This document shows, one piece after another, positions 17,842-25,767 of a stretch of 64,000 nucleotides of DNA. The number at the start of each line of letters is the position of its first letter. The first letter of the stretch is position 1. This DNA comes from Pedobacter ginsenosidimutans. Lineage in GTDB: Bacteria > Bacteroidota > Bacteroidia > Sphingobacteriales > Sphingobacteriaceae. The stretch covers positions 1 through 64,000 of the forward strand of contig NZ_LMZQ01000005.1 of NCBI RefSeq assembly GCF_001442625.1. Reading direction: 5' to 3'. Both the position numbers and the translations under genes were made by a program. The notes beneath the pieces were generated by a model. The model ran no database searches. It was given only the letters and a program-made list of their open reading frames with translations, and was not told the DNA's origin.

Positions 17842-18867
17842 TTATTTATAAATACTGACTTCAATTTTCCCCTCGGCAGTAATTGCGCCTCTATACATTC
17901 CTTCGGTATTAAATGGCATAGCTATATTGCCTTTTTTATCTAAAGCAATTAAACCACCATCACCACCCATTTTACCTACTTTATCTAAAGCAATTTTCGA
18001 TGCCTCTGCAACAGACAATCCCTTGTATTCCATTAAATCGGAAATGGTTTTGGCAACCACATTGCGGATATAAAACTCGCCCCAACCGGTACAGGAAATA
18101 CCCGCTGTTTCATTATTGCAGTAGGTACCTGCCCCAATAATCGGTGCATCGCCCACACGTCCGTATTTTTTGTTCGTCATACCACCGGTTGAGGTTCCCG
18201 CTGCCAGGTTCCCAGCCTTATCCAAGGCCACACAGCCCACTGTACCGAATTTGTAATCGTGATTTTTAATACCAAATAATTCTGATTTCTTGTTTCCATG
18301 GTCTAATACCGCTTTTGTTGAATCATCTTTAATGGCTTTTTGTAAGCCATCCCAACGTTCCTTAGTCCAGAAATATTTAGGATCAACGATTTCCAATCCG
18401 ACTTCTTTTGCAAATTGATCGGCACCTGCGCCAACCATCATTACATGTTCCGATTTTTCCATCACGGCCCTGGCTGCAGAAATTGGATTTTTTATGGTAG
18501 TTACTCCAGCAACGGATCCCGCCATTAAGGTTTTTCCATCCATTATTGCGGCATCGAGCTCATTTCTGCCATCATGGGTAAAAACAGCACCTTTGCCCGC
18601 ATTAAAATGAGGATCGTTTTCTAAAACGTGAATGGTTGCTTCAACAGCATCGAGGCTCGATTTACCTGCTTTAATTTCTGCATAACCTGCATTTAATGCT
18701 TTTGTTAAAGCATCAATATAGGCAGCTTCTTTTTCAGGTGTCATATTTTTCTTCAGAATGGTACCCGCACCGCCATGAATTACCATTACATATTTTTTCT
18801 GCTGTGCAGAAACCTGCAAGGCTAAAGCCGAAAACAAGAATAAGGCAAATAATTTTAACCGTTTCAT
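17842..18867 (-). CDS. Isoaspartyl peptidase / L-asparaginase (Ntn hydrolase)
   Basis: Hydrolyses beta-aspartyl dipeptides and asparagine. The 341-aa precursor has a signal peptide (MKRLKLFALFLFSALALQVSAQ), so it is exported, unlike the cytoplasmic E. coli IaaA. Plant-type asparaginase motifs follow: HGGAGT, NAGKGAVF and the autocleavage site GTVG with Thr209 as the expected nucleophile. TSTGGMTNK and GAGTYC supply the substrate loop. Cleavage should give alpha and beta chains. Its neighbour is a DAACS symporter that could take up aspartate. Confidence 0.93.
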   Translation of the reverse strand: MKRLKLFALFLFSALALQVSAQQKKYVMVIHGGAGTILKKNMTPEKEAAYIDALTKALNAGYAEIKAGKSSLDAVEATIHVLENDPHFNAGKGAVFTHDGRNELDAAIMDGKTLMAGSVAGVTTIKNPISAARAVMEKSEHVMMVGAGADQFAKEVGLEIVDPKYFWTKERWDGLQKAIKDDSTKAVLDHGNKKSELFGIKNHDYKFGTVGCVALDKAGNLAAGTSTGGMTNKKYGRVGDAPIIGAGTYCNNETAGISCTGWGEFYIRNVVAKTISDLMEYKGLSVAEASKIALDKVGKMGGDGGLIALDKKGNIAMPFNTEGMYRGAITAEGKIEVSIYK

Positions 18868-18923
18868 CTTCCTATAGATTTAAGAAGCCGTTAAATTAAG
18901 AAAATCCTTGAGAATAAATACGT

Positions 18924-20693
18924 TTAAACTTTAGCTATCCCTTTTGACGAGAACTGCAGATCGTAAAGCTTTTTATAGTAGCCATTTAGTTTTAACAGCT
19001 GTTGATGTGTACCTTTTTCTTTAATCTCACCTTTATCCAGCACAATAATCTGATCGGCTTTTTGAATGGTCGACAATCGGTGGGCAATTACGATCGAAGT
19101 GCTCCCTTCCATTAAATTATCAATAGCCTTCTGGATCAATAATTCTGTTTCGGTATCAACTGATGAGGTAGCCTCATCTAAAACCAAAATAGCAGGATTA
19201 TGCACCAGCGCACGGATAAACGAAATCAATTGTGCCTGACCAGCTGAGAGCGTAGCGCCTCTTTCCATCACATTATATTGATAGCCACCTGGTAAACGTT
19301 CGATAAAATCGTGCGCCCCAACCTTTTTAGCGGCATTAACGACCTCTGCTATTGTAATTTCGGGATTGTTTAGCGTAATGTTGTTTAAAATTGTATCCGA
19401 AAACAAGAAAACATCCTGAAGTACAGTGGCAATGTGGCTTCTTAAGTAATCCAGATCAAAATCTTCGATATGAATGCTATCTATAGTGATATCTCCCTTT
19501 TTCACTTCGTAAAAACGGTTCAGGATATTAATGGTAGAAGATTTACCAGCACCCGTTGCGCCTACCAAGGCCACGGTTTCTCCAGCCTTCACTTCAAATG
19601 TAAGGTCTTTCAACACATAGTTCTCGTCGTTATAGGCAAACCAAACCTTTTCGAATTTAATATTTCCGTCTAATTTGGTTGGCTTTTGCGTCCCTGTATT
19701 TGGCGTAGTTTCATCAGTATCTAAAACTTTAAAAACACGTTCGGCGCCAACCATCCCCATCTGTAGCGTATTAAACTTATCTGCCAGCTGGCGGATCGGC
19801 GTAAATACCATACCTAAATACATAATAAACTGCGTGATGGTTCCGGGGGTTACATCCAATGGTTTAGAAAGAATACTTTTGGCGCCGTACCACACCAATA
19901 ATCCCAACGACATGGCCGAGATTAATTCCACCACTGGGAAAAAGATAGAATAATACCAGTTAGAACGGATATTAGCATCACGATAGCGCTTGTTAATGGT
20001 GTAGAATTTTCTGTACTCCTGCTTCTCTCTTGCAAAGTATTGAACAATAGAAACGCCTGTAATATGCTCCTGCAAAAAGGTATTCAGGTTAGAAACCTCA
20101 TTCCTGATTTCCTGAAAGGCCACTTTAATCGCTTTTTGGAATTTCCGGGTAGCAATAATCAACAAAGGAATAGGCAAAAGCACCACTAAACTCAATTGCC
20201 AATCGGTATATAACATTACGCCCACAATTACCACTACCTGCAAACTATCGCCAATCATCGAGATTAAACCTTCCGAAAAGATATCGGCAATGGTTTCCAA
20301 ATCGGAAACCGTTCGGGTAATTAATTGTCCGATGGGTGTTTTATCGAAGAATTTTAGGCGGAGTTTTGTAATATGGTTAAAAACACTGATCCGCAGATCG
20401 CGGATAACCGATTGACCTAATGTATTGGTTAAAAGCGTATGGTTATACTGGATCAAAGTCTGCAAAATCAACATAAAAACCATCAACATGGTCATATTTA
20501 CCAAACCAGAGTAATTGCCAGTTAAAATATAATGATCGAGCGTATACTTAATCAAAAACGGACGTACCGGAGAAATGGCCGCAAGCAGAATGGTTAAAAT
20601 AACCGACCACACAAAAACGGCACGGTAAGGCTTTACGTATTGAAAAATACGTTTCAGTAATCCGGTGTTATATACGTCGCCTGTAACTGCCAT
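18924..20693 (-). CDS. ABC exporter, fused permease-ATPase (MsbA/Sav1866 type)
   Basis: Half-size ABC exporter that should work as a homodimer to move lipids or drugs out. The 589-aa product has six membrane helices (about residues 25-310) and a C-terminal nucleotide-binding domain with Walker A GATGAGKSS, Q-loop, signature LSAGQ (the usual second Gly is Ala), Walker B ILVLDEATSS and the switch IAHRLST. It lies 122 bp downstream of truA on the same strand, with an AAGGT-type repeat between. Substrate unknown. The altered signature is known in functional exporters. Confidence 0.9.
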   Translation of the reverse strand: MAVTGDVYNTGLLKRIFQYVKPYRAVFVWSVILTILLAAISPVRPFLIKYTLDHYILTGNYSGLVNMTMLMVFMLILQTLIQYNHTLLTNTLGQSVIRDLRISVFNHITKLRLKFFDKTPIGQLITRTVSDLETIADIFSEGLISMIGDSLQVVVIVGVMLYTDWQLSLVVLLPIPLLIIATRKFQKAIKVAFQEIRNEVSNLNTFLQEHITGVSIVQYFAREKQEYRKFYTINKRYRDANIRSNWYYSIFFPVVELISAMSLGLLVWYGAKSILSKPLDVTPGTITQFIMYLGMVFTPIRQLADKFNTLQMGMVGAERVFKVLDTDETTPNTGTQKPTKLDGNIKFEKVWFAYNDENYVLKDLTFEVKAGETVALVGATGAGKSSTINILNRFYEVKKGDITIDSIHIEDFDLDYLRSHIATVLQDVFLFSDTILNNITLNNPEITIAEVVNAAKKVGAHDFIERLPGGYQYNVMERGATLSAGQAQLISFIRALVHNPAILVLDEATSSVDTETELLIQKAIDNLMEGSTSIVIAHRLSTIQKADQIIVLDKGEIKEKGTHQQLLKLNGYYKKLYDLQFSSKGIAKV

Positions 20694-20700
20694 GCTTATG

Positions 20701-20821
20701 GTTTAAGGTGTAAGGTTTAGGGTTTAAGCCCTACATATCTTACACAAATTTCAATAAAGGAAAAGTTTATCCTGTAAAGCGGTCGCCAAACCTTTTACCT
20801 TACACCTTTAACCTTCTACCT
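20701..20821. repeat. AAGGTGTAAGG inverted-repeat element between truA and the ABC gene
   Basis: Left arm GTTTAAGGTGTAAGGTTTAG and right arm CCTTACACCTTTAACCTTC are inverse to each other, about 65 bases apart. The right arm encodes the last residues and the TAG stop of truA, so the element appears to have settled at the gene end. Confidence 0.6.
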
Positions 20822-21568
20822 TATATAAGGGTATTCTATTTTTACTAAATACAAACCGCAGGCAGGTACCGATTGTCCGGCCTTACTACGGTTTTTACTT
20901 TCTATTATTGCTTTAAAATCTGTTAAATCTATTTCTTTTTTACCGATCTGTACCAAAGTACCCATAATGGCCCTCACCATATTGCGTAAAAAACGGTCGG
21001 CTTGGATCGTAAAAACCAGTCCATCCTCCTGTTGTTCGAAAACGGCCTTGGTTATTTTACAGTTATTGGTAAAAGTTTGCGTGTTTGATTTACTAAAACA
21101 CGAAAAATCGGTATAATTTAATAACATTGCCGCTGCATTGTTCATCGCTTCTACATCCAATTTATCTTTAACCAACCACGATCGGTTAAGTTTGAAAGGA
21201 TCCTTTTCGAAGTGAAGGTAATATTTATAAGCACGGGCAGTGGCATCAAAGCGGGCATGGGCATCATCATGTACGGGTATAATCCGTTTTGCTGCAATTT
21301 GATAAGGCAACATGGCATTAATACCGGTTACTGCACTTAAAACCTTTGCCTCTTCTACACCTTCAACATCAAAATGTGCATAAAAATCAGTAGCATGCAC
21401 ACCTGCATCGGTTCTGCCACAGCCCAAAGTTTCGATAGGCTGTCGAAAAAAAACAGACATAGCCTTGTCTAACAATTCCTGAACGGTGACTGCATTAGGT
21501 TGTGTTTGCCAGCCATGGTATAAGCTGCCATCATAAGCCAATTGGATGAAATACCTTTTTTTACTCAA
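20816..21568 (-). CDS. truA: tRNA pseudouridine(38-40) synthase
   Basis: Isomerises uridines 38-40 in the tRNA anticodon arm. I place the start at a TTG (21568), giving 250 aa that begin MSKKRYFIQLAYDG. The frame is open another 35 codons upstream, but that part is unlike TruA and lies over and upstream of a perfect promoter. The catalytic Asp54 is in GCGRTDAGVHA, and the later motifs RFDATARAYKYYL and RFLRNMVRAIMGTL are present. The promoter is so close that the mRNA would be leaderless or nearly so. The C-terminal residues overlap an AAGGT-type repeat. Confidence 0.9.
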   Translation of the reverse strand: MSKKRYFIQLAYDGSLYHGWQTQPNAVTVQELLDKAMSVFFRQPIETLGCGRTDAGVHATDFYAHFDVEGVEEAKVLSAVTGINAMLPYQIAAKRIIPVHDDAHARFDATARAYKYYLHFEKDPFKLNRSWLVKDKLDVEAMNNAAAMLLNYTDFSCFSKSNTQTFTNNCKITKAVFEQQEDGLVFTIQADRFLRNMVRAIMGTLVQIGKKEIDLTDFKAIIESKNRSKAGQSVPACGLYLVKIEYPYIR

Positions 21569-21575
21569 AGCGATG

Positions 21576-21606
21576 CAAAAGTACAGTTTAACGTGCAAAG
21601 GGCAAA
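21576..21606 (-). promoter_or_regulatory. Consensus promoter of truA, implying a leaderless mRNA
   Basis: On the minus strand TTTG (21603-21606), exactly 19 bases, then TACTTTTG (21576-21583). It matches TTTG-N19-TAnnTTTG fully. Transcription should begin within a few bases of the TTG start at 21568. Confidence 0.8.
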
Positions 21607-21718
21607 GTACTGAATAGCATGTTTGGCGTTGAGCGTTTGGAGTTCGGCGGAAAATATCGATCAAAAATAGCAATGCATGCTCCTTATCTATTTTTGCTCC
21701 TATCGGGAAACTTTAATC

Positions 21719-21750
21719 TTTCTTTCTTTTCTCAAAAAAGGCTAGATTTG
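21719..21750 (+). promoter_or_regulatory. Promoter of the DUF4293 gene
   Basis: TAGATTTG at 21743-21750 matches the -7 consensus, with TTTC at 21719-21722 as a near-consensus -33 and a 20-base spacer. The leader is about 17 nt to the ATG at 21771. It is divergent from the truA promoter. Confidence 0.65.
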
Positions 21751-21770
21751 TTCCTATACATTTTACATTC

Positions 21771-22241
21771 ATGATACAAAGAATACAATCGATCTGGCTC
21801 TTTTTAGCAGCACTAACCTTAGTTTTAATGTTGTTTTTACCAATTTTAACCAAAGAGGTAAATGGAACATCACTTCCAATACTGTACACAAGAGGCTTTG
21901 CAGCAAGCTGGGATGCTGGTGAATTTATAGCCATTAACATTAAGCCAATATACCCATTGCTAATTACCAATATAGCTGTTGCATTTATTTGTTTAATGAA
22001 CATCTTTAATTATAAAAAAAGAAGTTTTCAAAAACGTATTGCAGTTCTTTCGATCATATTAATTGGTGGCTTTGCTTTTTGGTGCAGTGTTTATGCTAAA
22101 AAACTACCTGGTGGTATTGAAGGTGCCAGTTTTGGTATTGGTGCTTATTTACCGGCATTAGCTATTTTATTCGTTGTACTGGCTATTTTCGGCATCAATA
22201 AAGATGAGAGATTAATCCGCTCGGCAGAAAGGTTGCGCTAA
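21771..22241 (+). CDS. DUF4293 membrane protein
   Basis: Small integral membrane protein of the Bacteroidota-specific DUF4293 family, function unknown. The 156-aa product begins MIQRIQSIWLFLA as family members do. Four hydrophobic segments are visible at about residues 8-26, 58-78, 88-108 and 118-142. It is divergent from truA and followed after 33 bp by an esterase lipoprotein gene. From memory, DUF4293 genes often sit near truA in Bacteroidota. The link to tRNA modification is only positional. Confidence 0.85.
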   Translation: MIQRIQSIWLFLAALTLVLMLFLPILTKEVNGTSLPILYTRGFAASWDAGEFIAINIKPIYPLLITNIAVAFICLMNIFNYKKRSFQKRIAVLSIILIGGFAFWCSVYAKKLPGGIEGASFGIGAYLPALAILFVVLAIFGINKDERLIRSAERLR

Positions 22242-22274
22242 TTCTTTAAATTCTACAGAAAATTACCTCTCTCT

Positions 22275-23132
22275 ATGCGGATTAAAATAAATCATGCGGT
22301 TAACTATATCTGTTCGGTGGTTTTGCTTTGCGGAATCTTATCATGCAACAAAAGCATCCATACTTTTGGAAAAACCAAAATCGAAAAAAGTGTTGATTCT
22401 ATCTACCTTAAGCAGAGAATAGCCAAAATAAAAGGTTTAAATATCGACGCTTTCACAAGAAATTCGTTTAAAGGCACTGCTGATACGCCGATTGTATACC
22501 GCTTATTAAAACCAAAAAGTACGAACCGAAAACTTCCACTGGTAATTGTATTTCATGGCTCAAACGCGGTTGGAAACGACAATAACAGTCAGCTGGGTAT
22601 ATTGGCAAAACTATTTGCCACAGATGAAATACAAGCTAAATACCCAGCTTTTGTTTTGGCACCACAATTCCCTTCCCGATCATCAAATTACGTACTGGAT
22701 CAGAGTAGAAATGTATTGACTTCGGTACCACAACCCTGCTTAACGACCGCTTTACAACTGATTGACAGTTTAAAAAACACTTTAAACATTGATGAGAAAA
22801 GAATTTACCTCATCGGTTTTTCGATGGGGGCTTCTTCGGTGATCAACGCCTTATCGTTAAAACCCGATTTATTTGCTGCAGGGATCAGTATTTCGGGGAT
22901 ACCGCAATTCGACAAAGTAAAAACACTCACGAGCATTCCAATTTGGTTGATCCACGGAAATATGGATACTGAAAACCCTTTTAACAGCGATAAACAGTTT
23001 TTTGAAGAAGTAAGCCAAAACAACAGAACCAGATTTTGGGAATTCGACAATCTTGCCCACAACGATATTTTCGCTCCCGCAATTTTAACTGATGAACTGC
23101 CCCATTGGTTATTCAAATACAACCGCAAATAG
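22275..23132 (+). CDS. Alpha/beta hydrolase (esterase/depolymerase type) lipoprotein
   Basis: Predicted carboxylesterase of the PHB-depolymerase/prolyl-oligopeptidase-like group, anchored as a lipoprotein (GILSC, lipid Cys24). The 285-aa sequence has the oxyanion segment VFHGSNAVG, the nucleophile elbow GFSMGAS with Ser183, IHGNMDTENP with Asp231, and the late His262 (NLAHNDIF), a full catalytic triad. Substrate unknown; feruloyl or acetyl ester hydrolysis is possible in this group. It follows the DUF4293 gene by 33 bp and may be co-transcribed. No terminator was seen after it. Confidence 0.85.
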   Translation: MRIKINHAVNYICSVVLLCGILSCNKSIHTFGKTKIEKSVDSIYLKQRIAKIKGLNIDAFTRNSFKGTADTPIVYRLLKPKSTNRKLPLVIVFHGSNAVGNDNNSQLGILAKLFATDEIQAKYPAFVLAPQFPSRSSNYVLDQSRNVLTSVPQPCLTTALQLIDSLKNTLNIDEKRIYLIGFSMGASSVINALSLKPDLFAAGISISGIPQFDKVKTLTSIPIWLIHGNMDTENPFNSDKQFFEEVSQNNRTRFWEFDNLAHNDIFAPAILTDELPHWLFKYNRK

Positions 23133-23149
23133 CTGCATTACTTCAGCCA

Positions 23150-23265
23150 CCTAAACCCGGTTGGAGTGAAAATCCTTTTTAAAACCTGAAAGGTTTGAAA
23201 AAGATTGAAACGGAAAACGGGACTGATGCAACCTAAGCCCTACTGCAGCCGCTTTCCAAATAAAA
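23150..23265 (+). repeat. CCTAAACCCGGT-type MITE-like element, partial copy
   Basis: Begins CCTAAACCCGGTTGGAGTG. It shows an internal AAACCTGAAAGGTTT hairpin, then GAAAACGGGACTGATGC and CCGCTTTCC, the same order of words as in the other copies. The far end is not clear. The 324-bp gap before the helicase gene otherwise holds only its -7 element. Confidence 0.55.
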
Positions 23266-23422
23266 AACACAAGTCCCTATTGCAATCACGACCTCAATTT
23301 AAACCACCTCCATCCCTCCTTTTCCATCATCCATCTTACATCTACTGTTACTTCCTTATTTTCAAATATTTAGCTTAAAAAACTATTTACTTGATTATCT
23401 GTGAAATACGAAATATTAACCT

Positions 23423-23430
23423 TACCTTTG
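23423..23430 (+). promoter_or_regulatory. -7 element for the DEAD-box helicase gene
   Basis: TACCTTTG matches TAnnTTTG. The -33 half is not clear. The leader would be about 23 nt to the ATG at 23457. Confidence 0.5.
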
Positions 23431-23456
23431 CGGCTCAATTAAAAATAAAAAGACGA

Positions 23457-25367
23457 ATGACAAACCCATTTCAATTATTGGGGATAAGTGATGACGTCGT
23501 TAATGCCGTAAAGGATCTTGGATTTGAAACTCCAACACCTATTCAGGAGCAAAGTATTCCTGTACTGTTAGAAGGCACTAATGATTTTGTTGGTTTGGCC
23601 CAAACAGGAACAGGAAAAACAGCCGCATTTGGTTTGCCGCTGTTAGAACTAATCGATTTTAAAGTAACAAAACCGCAGGCATTAATTTTATGCCCTACCC
23701 GTGAGTTATGCCTGCAAATCGCTAACGACCTTAAAAACTTTTCTAAAAACGTTGCTAATGCCCACGTTGTTGCCGTTTACGGTGGCGCGAACATTATGCA
23801 ACAACTACGCGAAATACGCCAAGGCGTTCAGATCGTAGTGGCCACGCCCGGCCGTATGCTGGATATCATTGGCCGTAAAGCCATTGACTTCACTAACGTT
23901 AAATATGTTGTGCTTGATGAAGCTGACGAGATGTTGAACATGGGTTTCCAGGACGACATTAACGACATTTTATCAACTACTCCTGATGACAAAAAAACCT
24001 GGTTATTCTCGGCTACCATGCCTGCAGAAGTTCGCCGTATAGCTAAAAACTATATGGATAACCCTGTTGAATTAACCATGGGCACAAAAAATACAGGTAA
24101 CGTAAACATCGAACACGAATATTACATTGTTCGTGCACGTGATAAATATGCTGCCTTAAAACGTATTGTAGACTTTAACCCTGAAATTTTTGCTGTAGTA
24201 TTTTGTAAAACCAAATTGGATACACAAGATGTTGCCGAGCACTTAATTAAAGATGGTTACAATGCTGATGCTTTACACGGCGATTTATCGCAACAACAAC
24301 GTGATAAAGTAATGCAACGTTTCCGTGAGCGTAACATGCAATTGTTAATTGCTACTGATGTTGCCGCACGTGGTATCGATGTAAACAATGTAACACACGT
24401 AATCAACTATTCTTTACCTGACGAAATTGAAAGTTATACCCACCGTTCTGGCCGTACTGGCCGCGCCGGTAAAACAGGTATTTCTATCTGTATCATCAAC
24501 TCTAAAGAATTAGGTAAAATCCGCCAGTTAGAACGCATTATTGGTAAACAATTCACCAAAGCTGAGCTTCCTACAGGATTTGATGTTTGTGAAAAACAAT
24601 TATTCTCTTTGGTACATAAAGTACACAATGTAGAAGTTAATAACGAACAGATTGATCAGTACATTCCACGTATTATGGATGAATTTGCTGATTTATCAAA
24701 AGAAGATGTAATTAAACGTTTTGCATCTTTAGAGTTTAACCGTTTCTTGGATTACTACTCTAAAGCACCTGACTTAAATGCAGCAGTTGGCGATGATCGT
24801 GGTGCTGACAGAGGCGAAAGAGGTGCCGGACGTGGACGTGGTAGCGAAGGTTACACCCGTTTGTTCATCAACTTAGGTTCTGTAGATGAGTTTACCCGCG
24901 GCGATATGTTGTCATTTATCTGTAACAATGGTAAAATTGGTGGCAAAAGCGTTGGTAAAATCGATTTAAAAGGTGTTTTCTCTTTCTTTGAAGTGGAAGA
25001 CGACGTAGCTGACAAAGTTTTTGAAGGCTTTAAATCTGTTGAGTTTAACGGTCGTCAGGTACGTATCGAGAAAAGCGGAGACGGTGGTCGTGGTGAAGGT
25101 GCTGGAGAAAGACGCGGTGGCGGCGAAAGACGTAGCGGTGGTTTCGGCGGTGAACGCAGAAGCGGCGGTGGCGGTGGTTACCGTGGCGGCGGCGACAGAA
25201 GAAGTTCTGGCGGTGGTAGCGGAAGACGCGAAGGCGGAAATAGCGGTGGCGGTTTCAGAGATTTCTCTGGACGTAGCCGTGACGACAAAGGTGGCAACGC
25301 CGGAGGTCCGCGCAGAGAAGGTGGAAACCGTGAAGGTGGCAGTGGCGAACGCAGAAAAAAATGGTAA
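23457..25367 (+). CDS. DEAD-box RNA helicase with DbpA RNA-binding domain and RGG tail
   Basis: ATP-dependent RNA helicase, likely acting in ribosome assembly or mRNA turnover, especially in the cold. From ATG 23457 it is 636 aa, opening MTNPFQLLG. The frame runs 22 codons further up, but that overlaps the -7 element. Motifs: Q-motif TPTPIQEQS, Walker A AQTGTGKT, PTRELCLQI, VLDEADEM (about residue 150), SAT, ATDVAARGIDV and HRSGRTGRAG. A DbpA-type RNA-binding domain spans about 465-541. The last 95 residues are Gly/Arg/Ser-rich (RGG-like), probably disordered RNA-binding. It is terminated by a strong hairpin. Confidence 0.95.
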   Translation: MTNPFQLLGISDDVVNAVKDLGFETPTPIQEQSIPVLLEGTNDFVGLAQTGTGKTAAFGLPLLELIDFKVTKPQALILCPTRELCLQIANDLKNFSKNVANAHVVAVYGGANIMQQLREIRQGVQIVVATPGRMLDIIGRKAIDFTNVKYVVLDEADEMLNMGFQDDINDILSTTPDDKKTWLFSATMPAEVRRIAKNYMDNPVELTMGTKNTGNVNIEHEYYIVRARDKYAALKRIVDFNPEIFAVVFCKTKLDTQDVAEHLIKDGYNADALHGDLSQQQRDKVMQRFRERNMQLLIATDVAARGIDVNNVTHVINYSLPDEIESYTHRSGRTGRAGKTGISICIINSKELGKIRQLERIIGKQFTKAELPTGFDVCEKQLFSLVHKVHNVEVNNEQIDQYIPRIMDEFADLSKEDVIKRFASLEFNRFLDYYSKAPDLNAAVGDDRGADRGERGAGRGRGSEGYTRLFINLGSVDEFTRGDMLSFICNNGKIGGKSVGKIDLKGVFSFFEVEDDVADKVFEGFKSVEFNGRQVRIEKSGDGGRGEGAGERRGGGERRSGGFGGERRSGGGGGYRGGGDRRSSGGGSGRREGGNSGGGFRDFSGRSRDDKGGNAGGPRREGGNREGGSGERRKKW

Positions 25368-25388
25368 ATCACTAAACCAAATATTTTA

Positions 25389-25421
25389 CAGCCGTTCTGA
25401 TTATTCAGAGCGGCTTTTTTT
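25389..25421 (+). terminator. Rho-independent terminator of the DEAD-box gene
   Basis: Stem AGCCGTTCTGA / TCAGAGCGGCT with a 4-base loop, then seven T. It starts 22 bases after the stop. Confidence 0.88.
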
Positions 25422-25451
25422 ATGGGTAAAAGTTTATTGTTTTGAGGGATC

Positions 25452-25578
25452 GTCATTTCGAGCGGACCCGATAGCTATCGGGTGCAACGCAGTCGAGAAT
25501 CACGAAGTGCTCAGCGAAGCTAAATCTATAGCAGCTCTCTCTCCCGAAAGTTCGGGACTACACTACAGTCGAGATGAC
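25452..25578. repeat. GTCATYTCGA-ended inverted-repeat element, copy 2
   Basis: 127 bp, begins GTCATTTCGAGCGG and ends CAGTCGAGATGAC. The interior has two nested palindromes, CCCGATAGCTATCGGG and CCCGAAAGTTCGGG. Its orientation is inverse to the copies at 1193 and 62829. A degenerate CACGGAAACACAGAAATCACAG word follows at 25618. These fill most of the 400-bp gap before the GH29 gene. Confidence 0.75.
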
Positions 25579-25767
25579 GATCGTTCTATGGAACCTCACA
25601 CGTTATACATTTTTTTCGCCACGGAAACACAGAAATCACAGAATCAAATAATATAATGTCTCTGGATAGAAATATCAGACAGAGCCAAATGATATAAAAA
25701 CGCATCTTTTTCTAACTAAATCTTCTTAAAATATTATATTTAACGTTTAGATATACTAAACAGGATC

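Noticed and set aside
18924..20693. LSAGQ signature of the ABC exporter as an inactivating change
   Set aside because: The Ala-for-Gly form occurs in working exporters, and all other nucleotide-binding motifs are intact.
21569..21673. Upstream extension of the truA frame
   Set aside because: It covers the promoter and encodes residues unlike TruA proteins.
25021..25656. 211-codon plus-strand frame over the end of the helicase gene
   Set aside because: It is the out-of-frame reading of the Gly/Arg-rich tail, giving an Ala/Val-rich low-complexity product, and it runs through the terminator and a repeat element.
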